From: Cydia pomonella
Taxonomy: Eukaryota > Arthropoda > Insecta > Lepidoptera > Tortricidae
Direction of reading: 5' to 3'
Assembly (NCBI RefSeq): GCF_033807575.1
Contig: NC_084718.1
Location: forward strand, 20,291,991-20,355,990
Length of the DNA stretch: 64,000 nt
The position numbers were made by a program, and so were the translations under genes. Shown here piece after piece: positions 54,657 through 64,000 of this stretch; position 1 is the stretch's first letter; every line of letters begins with the position of its first letter. The notes under the pieces are model-generated. The model worked only from the letters and a program-made list of their open reading frames with translations. It made no database searches and had not been told where the DNA came from.

Positions 54657-54967
54657 TAAAAAATCTATAACTCCCTAGGGAGTTTCAGTATTTTAGAAGT
54701 AAAACTCATTTATGCTGCCTAGTTTGTATGAATTAGTGACATAATAAATTTAAAAATGCTAATACTCCCTAGGGAGTTCCTTTTTTTTAAATCTATAACT
54801 ACCACAGGAACAATATAGGTCTATGTCCTTCAGTACACCCGTATGAAATAAGATCTTTTTCGAACAAGTGTGATGAAAAATACATATACTCATACCTAGT
54901 TGATTTTGTTCGCAGACATATTTACAAGCCAACATTCCAAAAATATATTTACACGACCTTATTGTCA

Positions 54968-55140
54968 CTTTTTTTATACTACGTCGGTGGCAAACAAACA
55001 TACGGCCCGCCTGATCGTAATCAGTCTCCGTAACCTATGTACGCCTGCAACTCCAGAGTAGTTACATGCACCCTCGTTGAGCTCTAGCAACCTTACACAC
55101 CGGCAGGAACACAACACTATGAGTGGGGTCTAATGTTAGT
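54968..55140 (-). mobile_element. LINE 3' end, 'TAGGGTCGGCAACGCG' family
   Basis: Reverse copy of 21770-21997: TTTTTATACTACGTCGGTGG, CGGCCCGCCTGATCGTAATC, CCCTCGTTGAGCTCTAGCAA and CCGGCAGGAACACAACACTA. Confidence 0.75.
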
Positions 55141-55389
55141 CTAAGAGGCGTGTGAATATATTTAAATACGTTGCCTTGTACATATGTTTGTGAACTCGAG
55201 TGTACCTCTACTGAGCGGCAGCCTATTTGGTGTATTTAAGTAGGTATATATGTAATACAATTCACGTTGGACAGCTTTAATAATAAACAATAACATATTA
55301 AAATATTAATAACATATAGACAAAATTGAAACTAAAAAAAGAATGACTTATATAATAAATTACAAATAAAAAAAAACTAACTTAAAACT

Positions 55390-55495
55390 AACAAAAAAAG
55401 TCCCCCAAATCTATTCCCTGCGGAAGGGTGCCCATAATGCTGGCTACATTCCCCCGTTGAATCGCAATGCCGATTCTTTGGCCAAGGAATGAGAA
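55390..55495 (-). pseudogene. remnant of a 'QRGNxAS' coding tail
   Basis: - strand FLGQRIGIAIQRGNVASIMG, TLPQGIDLGDFF. The same tail is read on the + strand at 56560-56635 (QRGNAASILDTMPQG) and in part at 56759-56960. Probably the C-terminus of a mobile-element protein; identity not established. Confidence 0.5.
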
Positions 55496-56099
55496 AAAAG
55501 AAAAAAAGAAATTCTAGGGTCTCAAGTGGTGTCGAGGAGCATCTTTTTATATTGTGTCATGTTTTACGCCAACTATGTGTATGTATTTTCTATTTCTGTT
55601 TCAAATGTCCAGTAGGCAGTAAGATGCCTGTCTGTAGTGATGATGATTACTACATGCCACAATCTTGAAAAAGTTCTCAGATATATTGGCGAATAAAGGA
55701 AGTTCCCAAAATTTACGATAAATTTTCCAAGTTAAAAAAAAAAAATTTTAGACTTCATGTAGACGAAGTTTATTGAATGAAATGTACAAATCGAATCCAA
55801 GTAATATTTGTAAAAGTCTGTTTTAAATCATTAAATCATTTAAATATAAATGCAATATAATTTATTGCCTATCTCAAACACACTACGCAACCCTTCACAG
55901 GAAGCTCGGACACAAATCATTACGACTCCGACTAAACATTATAATTTATTACATCCATACAGTTATAGGTATAGAATATACATGCAAAGTTAAGCGTTAT
56001 AGAATATTTATGTAAACATTTAATTTATAAAATGAACAGAGCAACGAAATTTTTTTAAGCTAACGATAGAAACTAAACTAAAACTAGAATATAAATCAA

Positions 56100-56178
56100 A
56101 AACCTTAATCTAAAAAAAGGTCTTGGCCTTCGAAACAAGATTACGCCATTTTTTGCGATCCTGCGCTGTTAGTCAATT
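56100..56178 (-). pseudogene. LINE C-terminal sliver
   Basis: - strand LTAQDRKKWRNLVSKAKT, the terminal W...A.DRxxWR block of RTE/CR1-like elements. Confidence 0.6.
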
Positions 56179-56559
56179 AGTCTAAAGATACCTAAATAAA
56201 AGTAACCTTCATTATTAAAATTTATATCTTAAAACTATTTAAACTAATATTAAAATAAATAAATAAATACAAATTGTCCCCCGTGGCATGATACCGTAGA
56301 TGCTGGCAACCGTAGTGAAATAGCGTGTGTGATTTTATTTTAATGAATAAAAAACTGACATTTAATCCGAAGTATTTCATACCGTCTAAAGAACAATGTA
56401 GTCTAACATAACATTTATTTTTAACCAAGCCAAGAAGATTTGTGTAACTTATGACACACACAGGAACGTAATAATTCAAAGATTGGACACAGACACAAAG
56501 GATCAGCTTTCCTTAAATCGAACGTCTTTTTGGAATCTTGCAACTCACGGACTTTAATT

Positions 56560-56635
56560 GTAACCTTAATAAGTTACAACGAGGAAATGCCGCCAGCATC
56601 CTTGATACAATGCCTCAGGGGCCTATTTTAGATAT
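56560..56635 (+). pseudogene. 'QRGNAAS' coding tail remnant
   Basis: LQRGNAASILDTMPQGPILD followed by IS and a stop; see 55390-55495. Confidence 0.5.
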
Positions 56636-56758
56636 AAGCTAGTTATAGTAATCATCTGTATATATCCATTATGTATATTGTTATTGTCAATAAATAGATT
56701 AAATACCATAAGTTACAAGTACCTACATAAACATAATAAAAACACGTAAATTAAAAAC

Positions 56759-56965
56759 TTATATAAAAAACTGGTCATTCGTTAGAATGAGCAGAAGGCT
56801 GACCGCACTGAATAGAGCAATGCTGATCCTCTGAGCGAAATATTGGCCGGCCCTATGGTCACCAGAAGCCCCTATCAGGAGCTTTGATGCTCCCATATAC
56901 AGATAGGCGACGCGCGCTAGGCCCCCTACCCCTAATTTAAGTTTAAAGACGGATATCAATTAGTA
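56759..56965 (-). pseudogene. remnant with RVAYLYMGASKLLIGASG
   Basis: - strand LARVAYLYMGASKLLIGASG, DHRAGQYFAQRISIAL, then a frame change where the other copies read QRGNAAS. The hydrophobic look is incidental; I treat it as an element-derived remnant, not a membrane protein gene. Confidence 0.5.
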
Positions 56966-57169
56966 ATCAGATTGTTTATTGTTTTCATAAGTAATACAAG
57001 TTAGGATACATCCACATACCTTATGGCTGGGCTACCAAAGTAGGAAATTAGTCACATTGTAATGTATATGAATTTCTTGCCTTTTGGGGTCTTGTGTGTA
57101 TAAAATGAATCTGTTTTCGTAACCCTTCTACGGGAAATCGCACGCAAATCACGGACGATATTGCTCCCG

Positions 57170-57416
57170 CGTAGGTTTGCCATCCGTCCGGGTTTCCCCG
57201 GATTTGTCCTAGTTTAGAGGGCATCCGGGGAGCGTCCGGGGGGGGGGGGGGGCTTTATTTGTAGTCCGGGTTTAAAAATTTAAAGTCTTAGGCCGCCCGC
57301 GACACACGCACAACACGTTTAAAAAACCTGTTGACATGTCCGGGTTCTGGCCTCTAAAATCCGGAGTTTTCCCGCGTCTTGTCCTAGTTTCTAAATTTTA
57401 GAGATGGCAACCCTAC
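57170..57416. mobile_element. foldback MITE with a 15-G run
   Basis: Left GGTTTGCCATCCGTCCGGG, GATTTGTCCTAGTTT; right the inverse (CTTGTCCTAGTTTCTAAATT..GATGGCAACCCT). The interior has GCATCCGGGGAGCGTCCGGG running into 15 consecutive G at 57238-57252. Confidence 0.65.
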
Positions 57417-57639
57417 TCCAGCGTCTAAATCTTAATTATTTATTTCAACAGCCATTGTTAGCGCCTGGTTAAGGGGATGTTTGCGCTACAAGCTATTGGA
57501 TGTAGAAAAATCTCGTGTAATAAAAGTAAGTTATGTGTCCATGCAGTTTTGCAGCTTGCTGTACACACTAACCTTGGCTTATGCTGTAGGTAGGCACTTG
57601 TGTGTGTAATTGAATTGTAATTATATTATTTGATCTTTG

Positions 57640-57768
57640 TTATATTTAATTTTTTATAAGTGAGAGCCTTTAATTGGCTCTGTATTTCTATTATATCTTA
57701 TAGAAATGTTTAAAGCTGTGTGGGTTTCCATGTATGTAATAAGAATAAATAAATAAACAAGCTCAGTT
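57640..57768 (+). mobile_element. LINE 3' end with (AAAT)n tail
   Basis: AGAGCCTTTAATTGGCTCTG, TGTGTGGGTTTCCATGTATG, AAGAATAAATAAATAAAC. Confidence 0.55.
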
Positions 57769-57819
57769 TTATAGCAAAGCTGTGTGCTGATGCTGATGTA
57801 ATAAGATTGTCTTAAATAA

Positions 57820-58255
57820 TACATTTTATAAATTTAAAAGTGGAAAAATTACTGTCCTGGGTAAGACTTGAACTCACGGCCTCTGGATCGATACCCCAGC
57901 GCTCTGCCATCAGAATAACATCGTTCGCAGACGTTTCTGCTTGTTAAAAATTAATTTAGTATGGGTAGCACATCGTTACTGGTGAATTTCCAAAATGACT
58001 TGGAACTCCGGTAGCCGTCTAAGAAGTGTTACGTTCTTACGGTAGATGTCGCTAGGGTCCCCTAGACCCATATGGTGGAAAAATTTGCTGCCTAGGGATG
58101 AGGTCTTGGTGGCTCAGATGGCAGAGCGCTGGAGTATCGATCCAGAGGCCGTGAGTTCAAGTCTCACCCAGGACAGTAATTTTTCCTCTTTTTAATTTAT
58201 TCTAAGCTTAATAGCATCGTTCGCAGACGTTTCTGCGTGTTAAAAATTAAAAATA
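57820..58255. mobile_element. foldback element with tRNA-like modules in both arms
   Basis: Left arm ATTTATAAATTTAAAAGTGG then the reverse of a tRNA-like sequence (57840-57915, truncated); right arm an intact tRNA-like (58103-58174) followed by TTTTTAATTTATTCTAAGCT. Both sides also carry the block CATCGTTCGCAGACGTTTCTGC. The centre includes GGTAGATGTCGCTAGGGTCC. A deleted relative is at 40430-40565. Confidence 0.75.
58103..58174 (+). tRNA. tRNA-like cloverleaf within a repeat (anticodon-position ATC)
   Basis: 72 nt fold as a complete cloverleaf: acceptor GTCTTGG/CCAGGAC (one G-U), D stem GCTC/GAGC, anticodon stem CTGGA/TCCAG with loop GTATCGA, five-base variable loop AGGCC, T stem GTGAG/CTCAC with loop TTCAAGT, discriminator A. 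A-box (TGGCTCAGATGGCAGAGCG) and B-box (AGTTCAAGTCT) elements could drive pol III. The loop has G at position 32 and the anticodon slot reads ATC. It is embedded in a repeat whose other arm has a truncated copy, so I regard it as tRNA-derived rather than a working tRNA gene. Confidence 0.55.
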
Positions 58256-59560
58256 ATAATAATTTAATACATTGATTCTCAATATACTTTGAAACATCAG
58301 TGTTCCTAAGGTATTCTATTACTTTGACGGTAGTTTTATTTAAGTTCTCGCTCAGTAAAACAATAAAAATAATGATGGAAATATTAATCGCTATCGGGTA
58401 AGCTTCGGTATCTCTGGGTAGTTTAATGAAAAAGACTTTATTTATATAGATAAGAAAATAACAAACACACTGGCTGGTAGAGTAAAGGATCGCTGTTCTA
58501 GAGATGAGAGCTCAGATCTGGCCCAATGAAATGATTTCATTGTCACTTTTATTCCAAACAATTAAAAAACAAAACTTTTCTGGTCCCCATCCAAAAGCTC
58601 TACGCAGTTTTATTGCAGTTTAAAAATCGCTGACTCCAATGCCCCCTTAACTGCAGCCAAATTGAATTACTTGTGCGAGCGGGTACGATGACGATGGGGG
58701 GAGGGGGGGAGTATTGGCTGGCTGTTCATCACGCGACCCTTGCCATTATTCCTTTTATGAAATTCACTGATTAAATGGTTCGGATACTTAATGTTTTGGA
58801 ATATTTCAATATTTCGTGACCAGTGAATATTATTGGAATTAGAACAATAGAGTTAACGATGTTGTTGTCGATTAATTAAATTGTAATTCGAGGGAAATGA
58901 AATTTCGTAACCGATGAAAGCGAGTGGATGAACGGAGTTCGCGGGTTTATTCTGTGGCTCGTAGAGGTACTCATAGTTTTTCGGGACTTACGTACGAAAT
59001 ATTAGGTATTTAATATTAACATAATTGGCTTTTCGTTTTGTGCACACGTTTTTCGTTTTGTGTTATATTGATTTACCACCAACAAGGCAACTATCAGGGC
59101 CGACTCATTTTTCGTTAAATTTAGATAAAATTGCCTAAATATATAGGCAGTTACCCTATTGTGGGCAATATTAGCGCAATAACATGGTATTTGCTAAAAG
59201 TCTTCCTTGTGTTACGAATCGATGTTTTTTTTTTTAACTTAACGGAAAAAAAAAATCTAGATAAGTTGTGATTTCGTATTTATTCCACCTAGAATTGTTA
59301 GTTCTTCTTACTAAATTGCTTCCAAATCTTACGAAAAAAAATCCGCCAAACAATAAAAATGGGCCAATCAATGGGTAGACTTGTGATTCCGGGCACCACT
59401 TCACCAATAAGATGCAGAACCGATCCTGGCAGTTATCGGTGGTTATAGTTAACCGTGACCCATTTCTTGATCGAATCAGCCTCGCAGCAAGGCCAGCTAT
59501 CAATGCATTTATGGCCTGTCATTCACAATTGTCAGTTCAAATCTGGCATGATAACGGTGG
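58256..59560. other. intergenic, decayed repeats
   Basis: 58920-58990 resembles a decayed SINE family 1 head (GAGTTCGCGGGTTTATTCTG). 58695-58712 is G-rich. Nothing coding supported. Confidence 0.35.
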
Positions 59561-59820
59561 TGCGTTTGTCTGGAAGAGACCGATTTTTAGCGATAAGACC
59601 ACCCGTTGTTTTCCTCTACTTCAAACACGAACTAAAATGTACCAAACAAATTTATTCATTCATTTATTCCTTTATAAAACTATTTATAGCTAAGTTACAT
59701 AATATAACATCAGTCTATTATAATATTAGGTATAACATCTGTCAGGTGGGTAGAATTATTCTTCAGCCTTTTTTTATTGTTATTTATAGCTTTCGCTGTT
59801 TCTGTTTACAAATGAATATC
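59561..59820. mobile_element. two LINE 3' UTR remnants
   Basis: 59565-59615 (+): TTTGTCTGGAAGAGACCGAT, TTTTAGCGATAAGACCACCC, as at 20340. 59640-59820 (-): complement of GTAAACAGAAACAGCGAAAG, AATAGACTGATGTTATATTATG and a (TGAA)n tail, as at 23860. Confidence 0.6.
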
Positions 59821-60501
59821 CTCATGTGTAAACAGAAATTTAAGATCACATCGTCGAATAATAAACAAATAAATAAATGTTATAGGATATTCTTACACAA
59901 ATTGACTAAGCACCACAGCACAAAATAAAAAATAAACAAAAGGTCCGTTCCCGCCGTTCTTGAACATACATACCTAAACTTGCCCGACTCACTGGGGTTG
60001 CTTCTATATTAATTTCGAATTAGGTAATATTTTAAGTTTACAGACATACATACATCGATTCGTTTATACATACATCATATAATGTTTACATTCCTTAGAG
60101 ACTGCATTTCGACGTACATGACAGTAGGTACCTACGTAGCGGCGGGGACGTCAAGTGAGCAACGCGCGCACAGCCCGACTAACAAGGAAAGGTACCCAAC
60201 TGTCCGGTTCCGATTTGATGTATATTTATATATGTTATAGAGCAGTCTAAAATAACGGACACGTATTTGTTTTTAGCTGCCCAAACTCAACCTATTGGGA
60301 GAAATTGTCCTCCAAAATACTAAAAAGTTTCTAAATCTTCTAACTCCTATAGAAAGTGATGCTCAAGCAACTTGCTAGTTAATGGCTTGTTTGAGTATAT
60401 GTTTCAGAACAGGAAAAAATAATGTACACTTGTTTTGTTATATCTGCTTAAACTCAAGTTTTCCTAAAAAAACACCCGTCCTTATGTGTAACTTTACTTA
60501 C

Positions 60502-60900
60502 TTACTTACTCCTCTGGCGCAGCGACCCAAAGTGTGTCTTGGCCTCCAACACTACTGCTCGCCACTGATCCCGGTCCTGTGCAGTTTCTCGCCAGTCTTC
60601 AACCTGGAGCTCGCGTATATCCGTGTCCACCACATCCGCCCATCGATACCTAGGTCGACCGGCCGGGCGGCGTGCTGTCGGTTTTCCCTCAAACGCTCTT
60701 TTCACCGCCCGATCGGATGACCGAGCCACCGCAGCCTTTGCGCCTTTGTGACACCCATGATATTTGGCTCAGCTACTATCTGTTCGACTTCGACGTTTTT
60801 GCGGATTCTCCAGCTGCCATCGGGTCGCTGCGTTGGGCCGAGGATTTTGCGAAGAATCTTCCTCTCAGCCACCACAAGCTTGCTTTCCTCCTTCAAAGTT
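60502..60900 (-). pseudogene. LINE RT C-terminal fragment
   Basis: - strand KLVVAERKILRKILGPTQRP, RKNVEVEQIVAEPNI, KAQRLRWLGH, a frameshift near 60710, then ARSSDRAVKRAFEGKPTARR, GRPRYRWADVVDTDIRELQV and WRETAQDRDQWRAVV, ending RQRSK with a stop. Clear RLxWxGH...GRPxxRW..D...D signature. Confidence 0.9.
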
Positions 60901-61119
60901 AGTGTCCGTAGTGTAACTTTAGCGATAAGATATTATAAAACTTCGAATGTCGATTGTGTCGACAGTGTCAACATTGACATACGCTCACGTTTACGTAATA
61001 TACTTCCTATACATCTGGCTCGCAGTAATATCACATAATAAATGATGGTACTATCGTACAGAAATGACACTTCCTTACAAAATCGAAGTTTGTCGCCGAT
61101 TCAGGGTCAAATTATGCTG

Positions 61120-61335
61120 TCCCTTTCTTTAATACAGTCCAACCTGGATAAGATAGAACTGGATAAACGAGAAACCTCTTTTAGCGAGAGTAATTGTAAG
61201 ATCCCGTAATTTTTGCCTTAAATTACCTCTATTAGCGAAAGATACAAACCTCTTCAAGAGAGAGTCGTTTCTCCGCTTCGAACCTCTGTACCTGAGAGTG
61301 TCTCTCCTTTGACCTCTATAAGCGAGAGTCCTTAG
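61120..61335. repeat. periodic 'ACCTCT..AGCGAGAG' repeat
   Basis: Five spaced variants of ACCTCT(A/T)TTAGCGAGAG occur at ~61171, 61224, 61250, 61283 and 61311. Imperfect array resembling a lepidopteran dispersed repeat; not coding. Confidence 0.5.
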
Positions 61336-61469
61336 TATACTTATTAAACGTTCTTTTTGGTACTTTCTAATTTTCGTGGAACTAACGCGCACGTGGTGCA
61401 CCAGGTCTAACATTTGTTTTAATTGTTTATAAAAAAAAGTGTTTGTCTCTAATAGGTCATTGTTCATGA

Positions 61470-61833
61470 TCCGTATCCTGTTTGGAAAACCAAATGTGCG
61501 TCGTGAACCGATTGTAAGCGACGCGATTTTCTTTTGTAATTTATTTTATATTTTTTATTAAAAAGTGGGTGCCTGGAAGTCTGAGTGGAATGTGCCGGTT
61601 CAGGGCGACCGAGGGGAGCGGGAGAGGAGGGGGACAATCGGAGATTTGTCATTGGCTCTCAGCGGTCAGTCGATGTATAGAATCACGCGCTAAGGTACTT
61701 ACATGCTTCTCGCTGTCCAAACACCCTTACGTTTTGTTACTTTAAAACTGCATATCATTTCACCACGTCCCCTACACGCTGGTCCTTCGAACCGGATCCT
61801 GAACTCTGAATGTACCGGACTCCGATACGAAAA
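61470..61833 (+). other. BEL/Pao leader and possible 5' LTR
   Basis: Upstream of the gag ATG there is an AT-rich TATA-like tract at 61535-61562, a GC-rich stretch with GGCGACCGAGGGGAGCGGGA, and CTGGTCCTTCGAACCGGATC shortly before the ATG. The 3' LTR is outside the window, so boundaries cannot be set by comparison. Confidence 0.35.
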
Positions 61834-64000
61834 ATGAACACACGGAGCAGTGTTAAGAAACAAGAAGAAAAGCAAAAGGAGCTTAAGGCCGAAAAGGAAA
61901 TACCTACGCAGAAGCAGAAACCAGTTTGCCAAGCGACTCAAAACGACGAACCTGCAAAAATAAAATCGATAGATAAGAAAAAGGAGCTACTCGATAAAAC
62001 AATTACTGTAGATGTGGGTAGTGCAAGTGAAAAGTGCAGAATGGAGGAAATTCCTAAATCGAAATCTATAAAATCTACTCGAAAGTCAAAAGCATCAGGT
62101 TCTGCGCGTTCTTCAGTCGTGGCCAGAAAGAAGTTGCTAGAATTAGAAGCGGCAGAAGCAAAAGCGCGTATACAAATGGAATTAATCGACAAAAAGCTAG
62201 CGGCGGACCTAGCACAATTGGATGAAGAAGAAGAAGAAGAATACAGTTCACAATCGGAAGCTAGTGAAATTCACACAAACAAAGAAGTGGAGAAATGGTT
62301 AGAACGCAGTCAACTGGAACTGAAAGAGCAGCCTGTGCCACCAACGGAAAACACATTGGACAAGCTGTACCCGCCGCCCGCGCCGGCTGCACCAGCGCGC
62401 GACGGCACCGAAGATACAGTTCACCTACTGGCAACGGCACTCAAAGACATAGCCGCAGTCTCCTCTACGAATGGACCTAACGCTCGAATGTTGAGCCGCC
62501 TCTGCACGCCGCGAGATTTACCCTCTTTTTCCGGTGACCCAATGGAGTGGCTCCAATTCAAGCAGGCGTATGACGAATCAACTGAAGTGTGCAATTTCAA
62601 CGACAAAGAAAACCTATGGAGGCTACGAAAATGCCTTCAGGGACCAGCTAAAGAAGCAGTAACTTCTCTGTTAATTGGAGCTACTGCGCCAGATCTAGTG
62701 ATGTCCACTCTAGAGTTACAGTTTGGGAATCCCGATATTATTATTTCAAAAATTGTACAGAGCATCAACAAACTGCCGGTGATGTCTCAAGAATATCATA
62801 AGGACATAGTGTCTTTCTCCGTGAAGGTTAAGAATTACGTTGCAGCAGTAACAGCTATTGGTCATGATGAGTACCTAAGGGGGATGAAAATCATATCTGT
62901 AATTCTGTCAAAATTGCCAACTGTGTTAATATCGAAATGGGTCGACTATAGCTACCCGCTTATCAACGACGGCAAGAAACCCCGGCTCGTCATTCTGTCG
63001 GAATTTTTAAATGACGAAGCTCTCAAAATATCAAAAACAGCTGTAATCCTCGCGAACACTTACAGTGATAGTAAACGTAAACAAAGTGATTGTTACCGCT
63101 CTCAAACCGTGCTAGTGCAGAATGAACTAAGTGACGATAAGTGTAAATTTTGTCGTACCTCTAAACACGACATAACAGACTGTAAAATGTTTAAAAAATC
63201 GCTTCGCAAAGACAGGTGGGCCTATGTGAAACGTCATGGATTATGCTATAAATGTTTAGTGTCGCGCCATAACAAAGAAACCTGTCCTGCGCCCTGTTGC
63301 GATAAGGAAAACTGTGGACAATCCCATCACCGCTTGTTACATTACATTTCGCACGCTAATAATTCAAATCTTCAATCTAGTGTGAATATTACGGAAATAA
63401 CAGACACTGATGTGAGTGAAACGCGATCTGAGACTGTTACAAACATAAACTCGACAAGCTGCAAAGTTTTGTTACAAGCTGTACCTATTTACATACACGG
63501 ACCTAACGGTATAATTAGTGCCACTGCATTATTGGACAATTGCTCGACGGTATCACTGATAAGCGCCGACCTCGCCGCCCGCGCCGGATTGCATGGTACC
63601 AAACAAAAAATGTGCGTTAGTGGGGCATGGAGTAACACCGAACTTAAGTGCGAAAGTGAGGTAGTGGACTTTGATGTGTCGAACAAAGATGGACAGATGT
63701 TTACGCTACGTGCTCGCAGTGTTACAGACTTAAACTTGCCTTCGCAAAATGCATCTAAAGTGAACCTTACGCATTATGACCTTAAGGTTGAAATTAAAAA
63801 TCAATTATGTAACACTCGTTATGAGAAGCCTCAGCTGTTAATAGGGCAGGATCACTATCATCTTATGATGCCACTGCAAATAATAAAGGACAAGTCCGAA
63901 GGATCTTACATAACTCAGACTGTCTTAGGCTGGTGTGTTCACGGCCGTATCACAGCACCGCGCGACAAGGGCCAGCGGCTAGATTCAACCTTATTTATAA
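61834..64000 (+). CDS. BEL/Pao retrotransposon gag-protease, 3' end outside window
   Basis: An uninterrupted frame of 722 codons runs from ATG 61834 to the window edge. Residues ~1-150 are Lys/Glu-rich with a coiled-coil-like KKLLELEAAEAKARIQMELI. From ~228 the DLPSFSGDPMEWLQFKQAY block starts the DUF1759-type gag region. Two CCHC knuckles follow, CKFCRTSKHDITDC (C437) and CYKCLVSRHNKETC (C471), then a Cys/His-rich HHRLLH segment. The aspartic protease (DUF1758/A17-like) begins near 550 with TALLDNCSTVSLIS, where D568-N569-C570 takes the place of the usual D-S/T-G. LGWCVHGRI at the end leads towards the RT. The intact frame suggests a young copy; RT, RNase H and integrase should lie beyond 64000. 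Confidence 0.93.
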   Translation, partial: MNTRSSVKKQEEKQKELKAEKEIPTQKQKPVCQATQNDEPAKIKSIDKKKELLDKTITVDVGSASEKCRMEEIPKSKSIKSTRKSKASGSARSSVVARKKLLELEAAEAKARIQMELIDKKLAADLAQLDEEEEEEYSSQSEASEIHTNKEVEKWLERSQLELKEQPVPPTENTLDKLYPPPAPAAPARDGTEDTVHLLATALKDIAAVSSTNGPNARMLSRLCTPRDLPSFSGDPMEWLQFKQAYDESTEVCNFNDKENLWRLRKCLQGPAKEAVTSLLIGATAPDLVMSTLELQFGNPDIIISKIVQSINKLPVMSQEYHKDIVSFSVKVKNYVAAVTAIGHDEYLRGMKIISVILSKLPTVLISKWVDYSYPLINDGKKPRLVILSEFLNDEALKISKTAVILANTYSDSKRKQSDCYRSQTVLVQNELSDDKCKFCRTSKHDITDCKMFKKSLRKDRWAYVKRHGLCYKCLVSRHNKETCPAPCCDKENCGQSHHRLLHYISHANNSNLQSSVNITEITDTDVSETRSETVTNINSTSCKVLLQAVPIYIHGPNGIISATALLDNCSTVSLISADLAARAGLHGTKQKMCVSGAWSNTELKCESEVVDFDVSNKDGQMFTLRARSVTDLNLPSQNASKVNLTHYDLKVEIKNQLCNTRYEKPQLLIGQDHYHLMMPLQIIKDKSEGSYITQTVLGWCVHGRITAPRDKGQRLDSTLFI

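Noticed and set aside
59455..59928. 157-codon + strand ORF
   Set aside because: Composed of LINE 3' UTR remnants and a SINE fragment; composition is not protein-like.
61129..61467. 112-codon - strand ORF (Arg-rich)
   Set aside because: Overlaps the periodic ACCTCT..AGCGAGAG repeat; low-complexity reading frame without motif.

Overview
The window looks like a nuclear chromosome segment of a moth or butterfly (Lepidoptera). It is AT-rich, has long introns with consensus GT-AG junctions, and is packed with repeat types I know from lepidopteran genomes: tRNA-headed SINEs, many 5'-truncated non-LTR retrotransposons, foldback and TIR MITEs, and a BEL/Pao retrotransposon. There is no operon-like packing, no bacterial gene and no CRISPR array.

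Three multi-exon host genes can be assembled by reading splice sites and checking that exon phases agree. (1) A MADF-BESS protein gene on the + strand (13165-18309, 4 exons, 187 aa). (2) Gene A on the - strand (22853-37860, 6 exons read, 367 aa). (3) Gene B on the - strand (43274-50245, 5 exons, 420 aa). A and B are diverged tandem paralogues with the same intron phases and a short hydrophobic first exon that reads as a signal peptide. I do not recognise the family. B carries a large exon rich in basic cleavage-like sites; A carries a 10-copy coding minisatellite. In all three genes a tandem array sits at or next to a splice donor. In the MADF gene and in gene A the array is built from exon 3' ends with their donors.

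Layout: 0-13 kb, LINE remnants, SINEs with clean target duplications, two hAT-type insertions with 8-bp duplications and one TTAA-flanked element. 13-18 kb, MADF-BESS gene. 18-22.8 kb, nested MITEs and minisatellites. 22.8-38 kb, gene A, its introns filled with LINEs, a 0.75-kb exon-derived satellite and a 947-bp palindrome with two 362-bp arms. 38-43 kb, repeats. 43-50 kb, gene B. 50-61 kb, LINE ends, a large foldback element and an inverted tRNA-like pair. 61.8-64 kb, the 5' part of a BEL/Pao gag-protease ORF that runs off the window.

Homology calls are from pattern recognition only; no database search was run.
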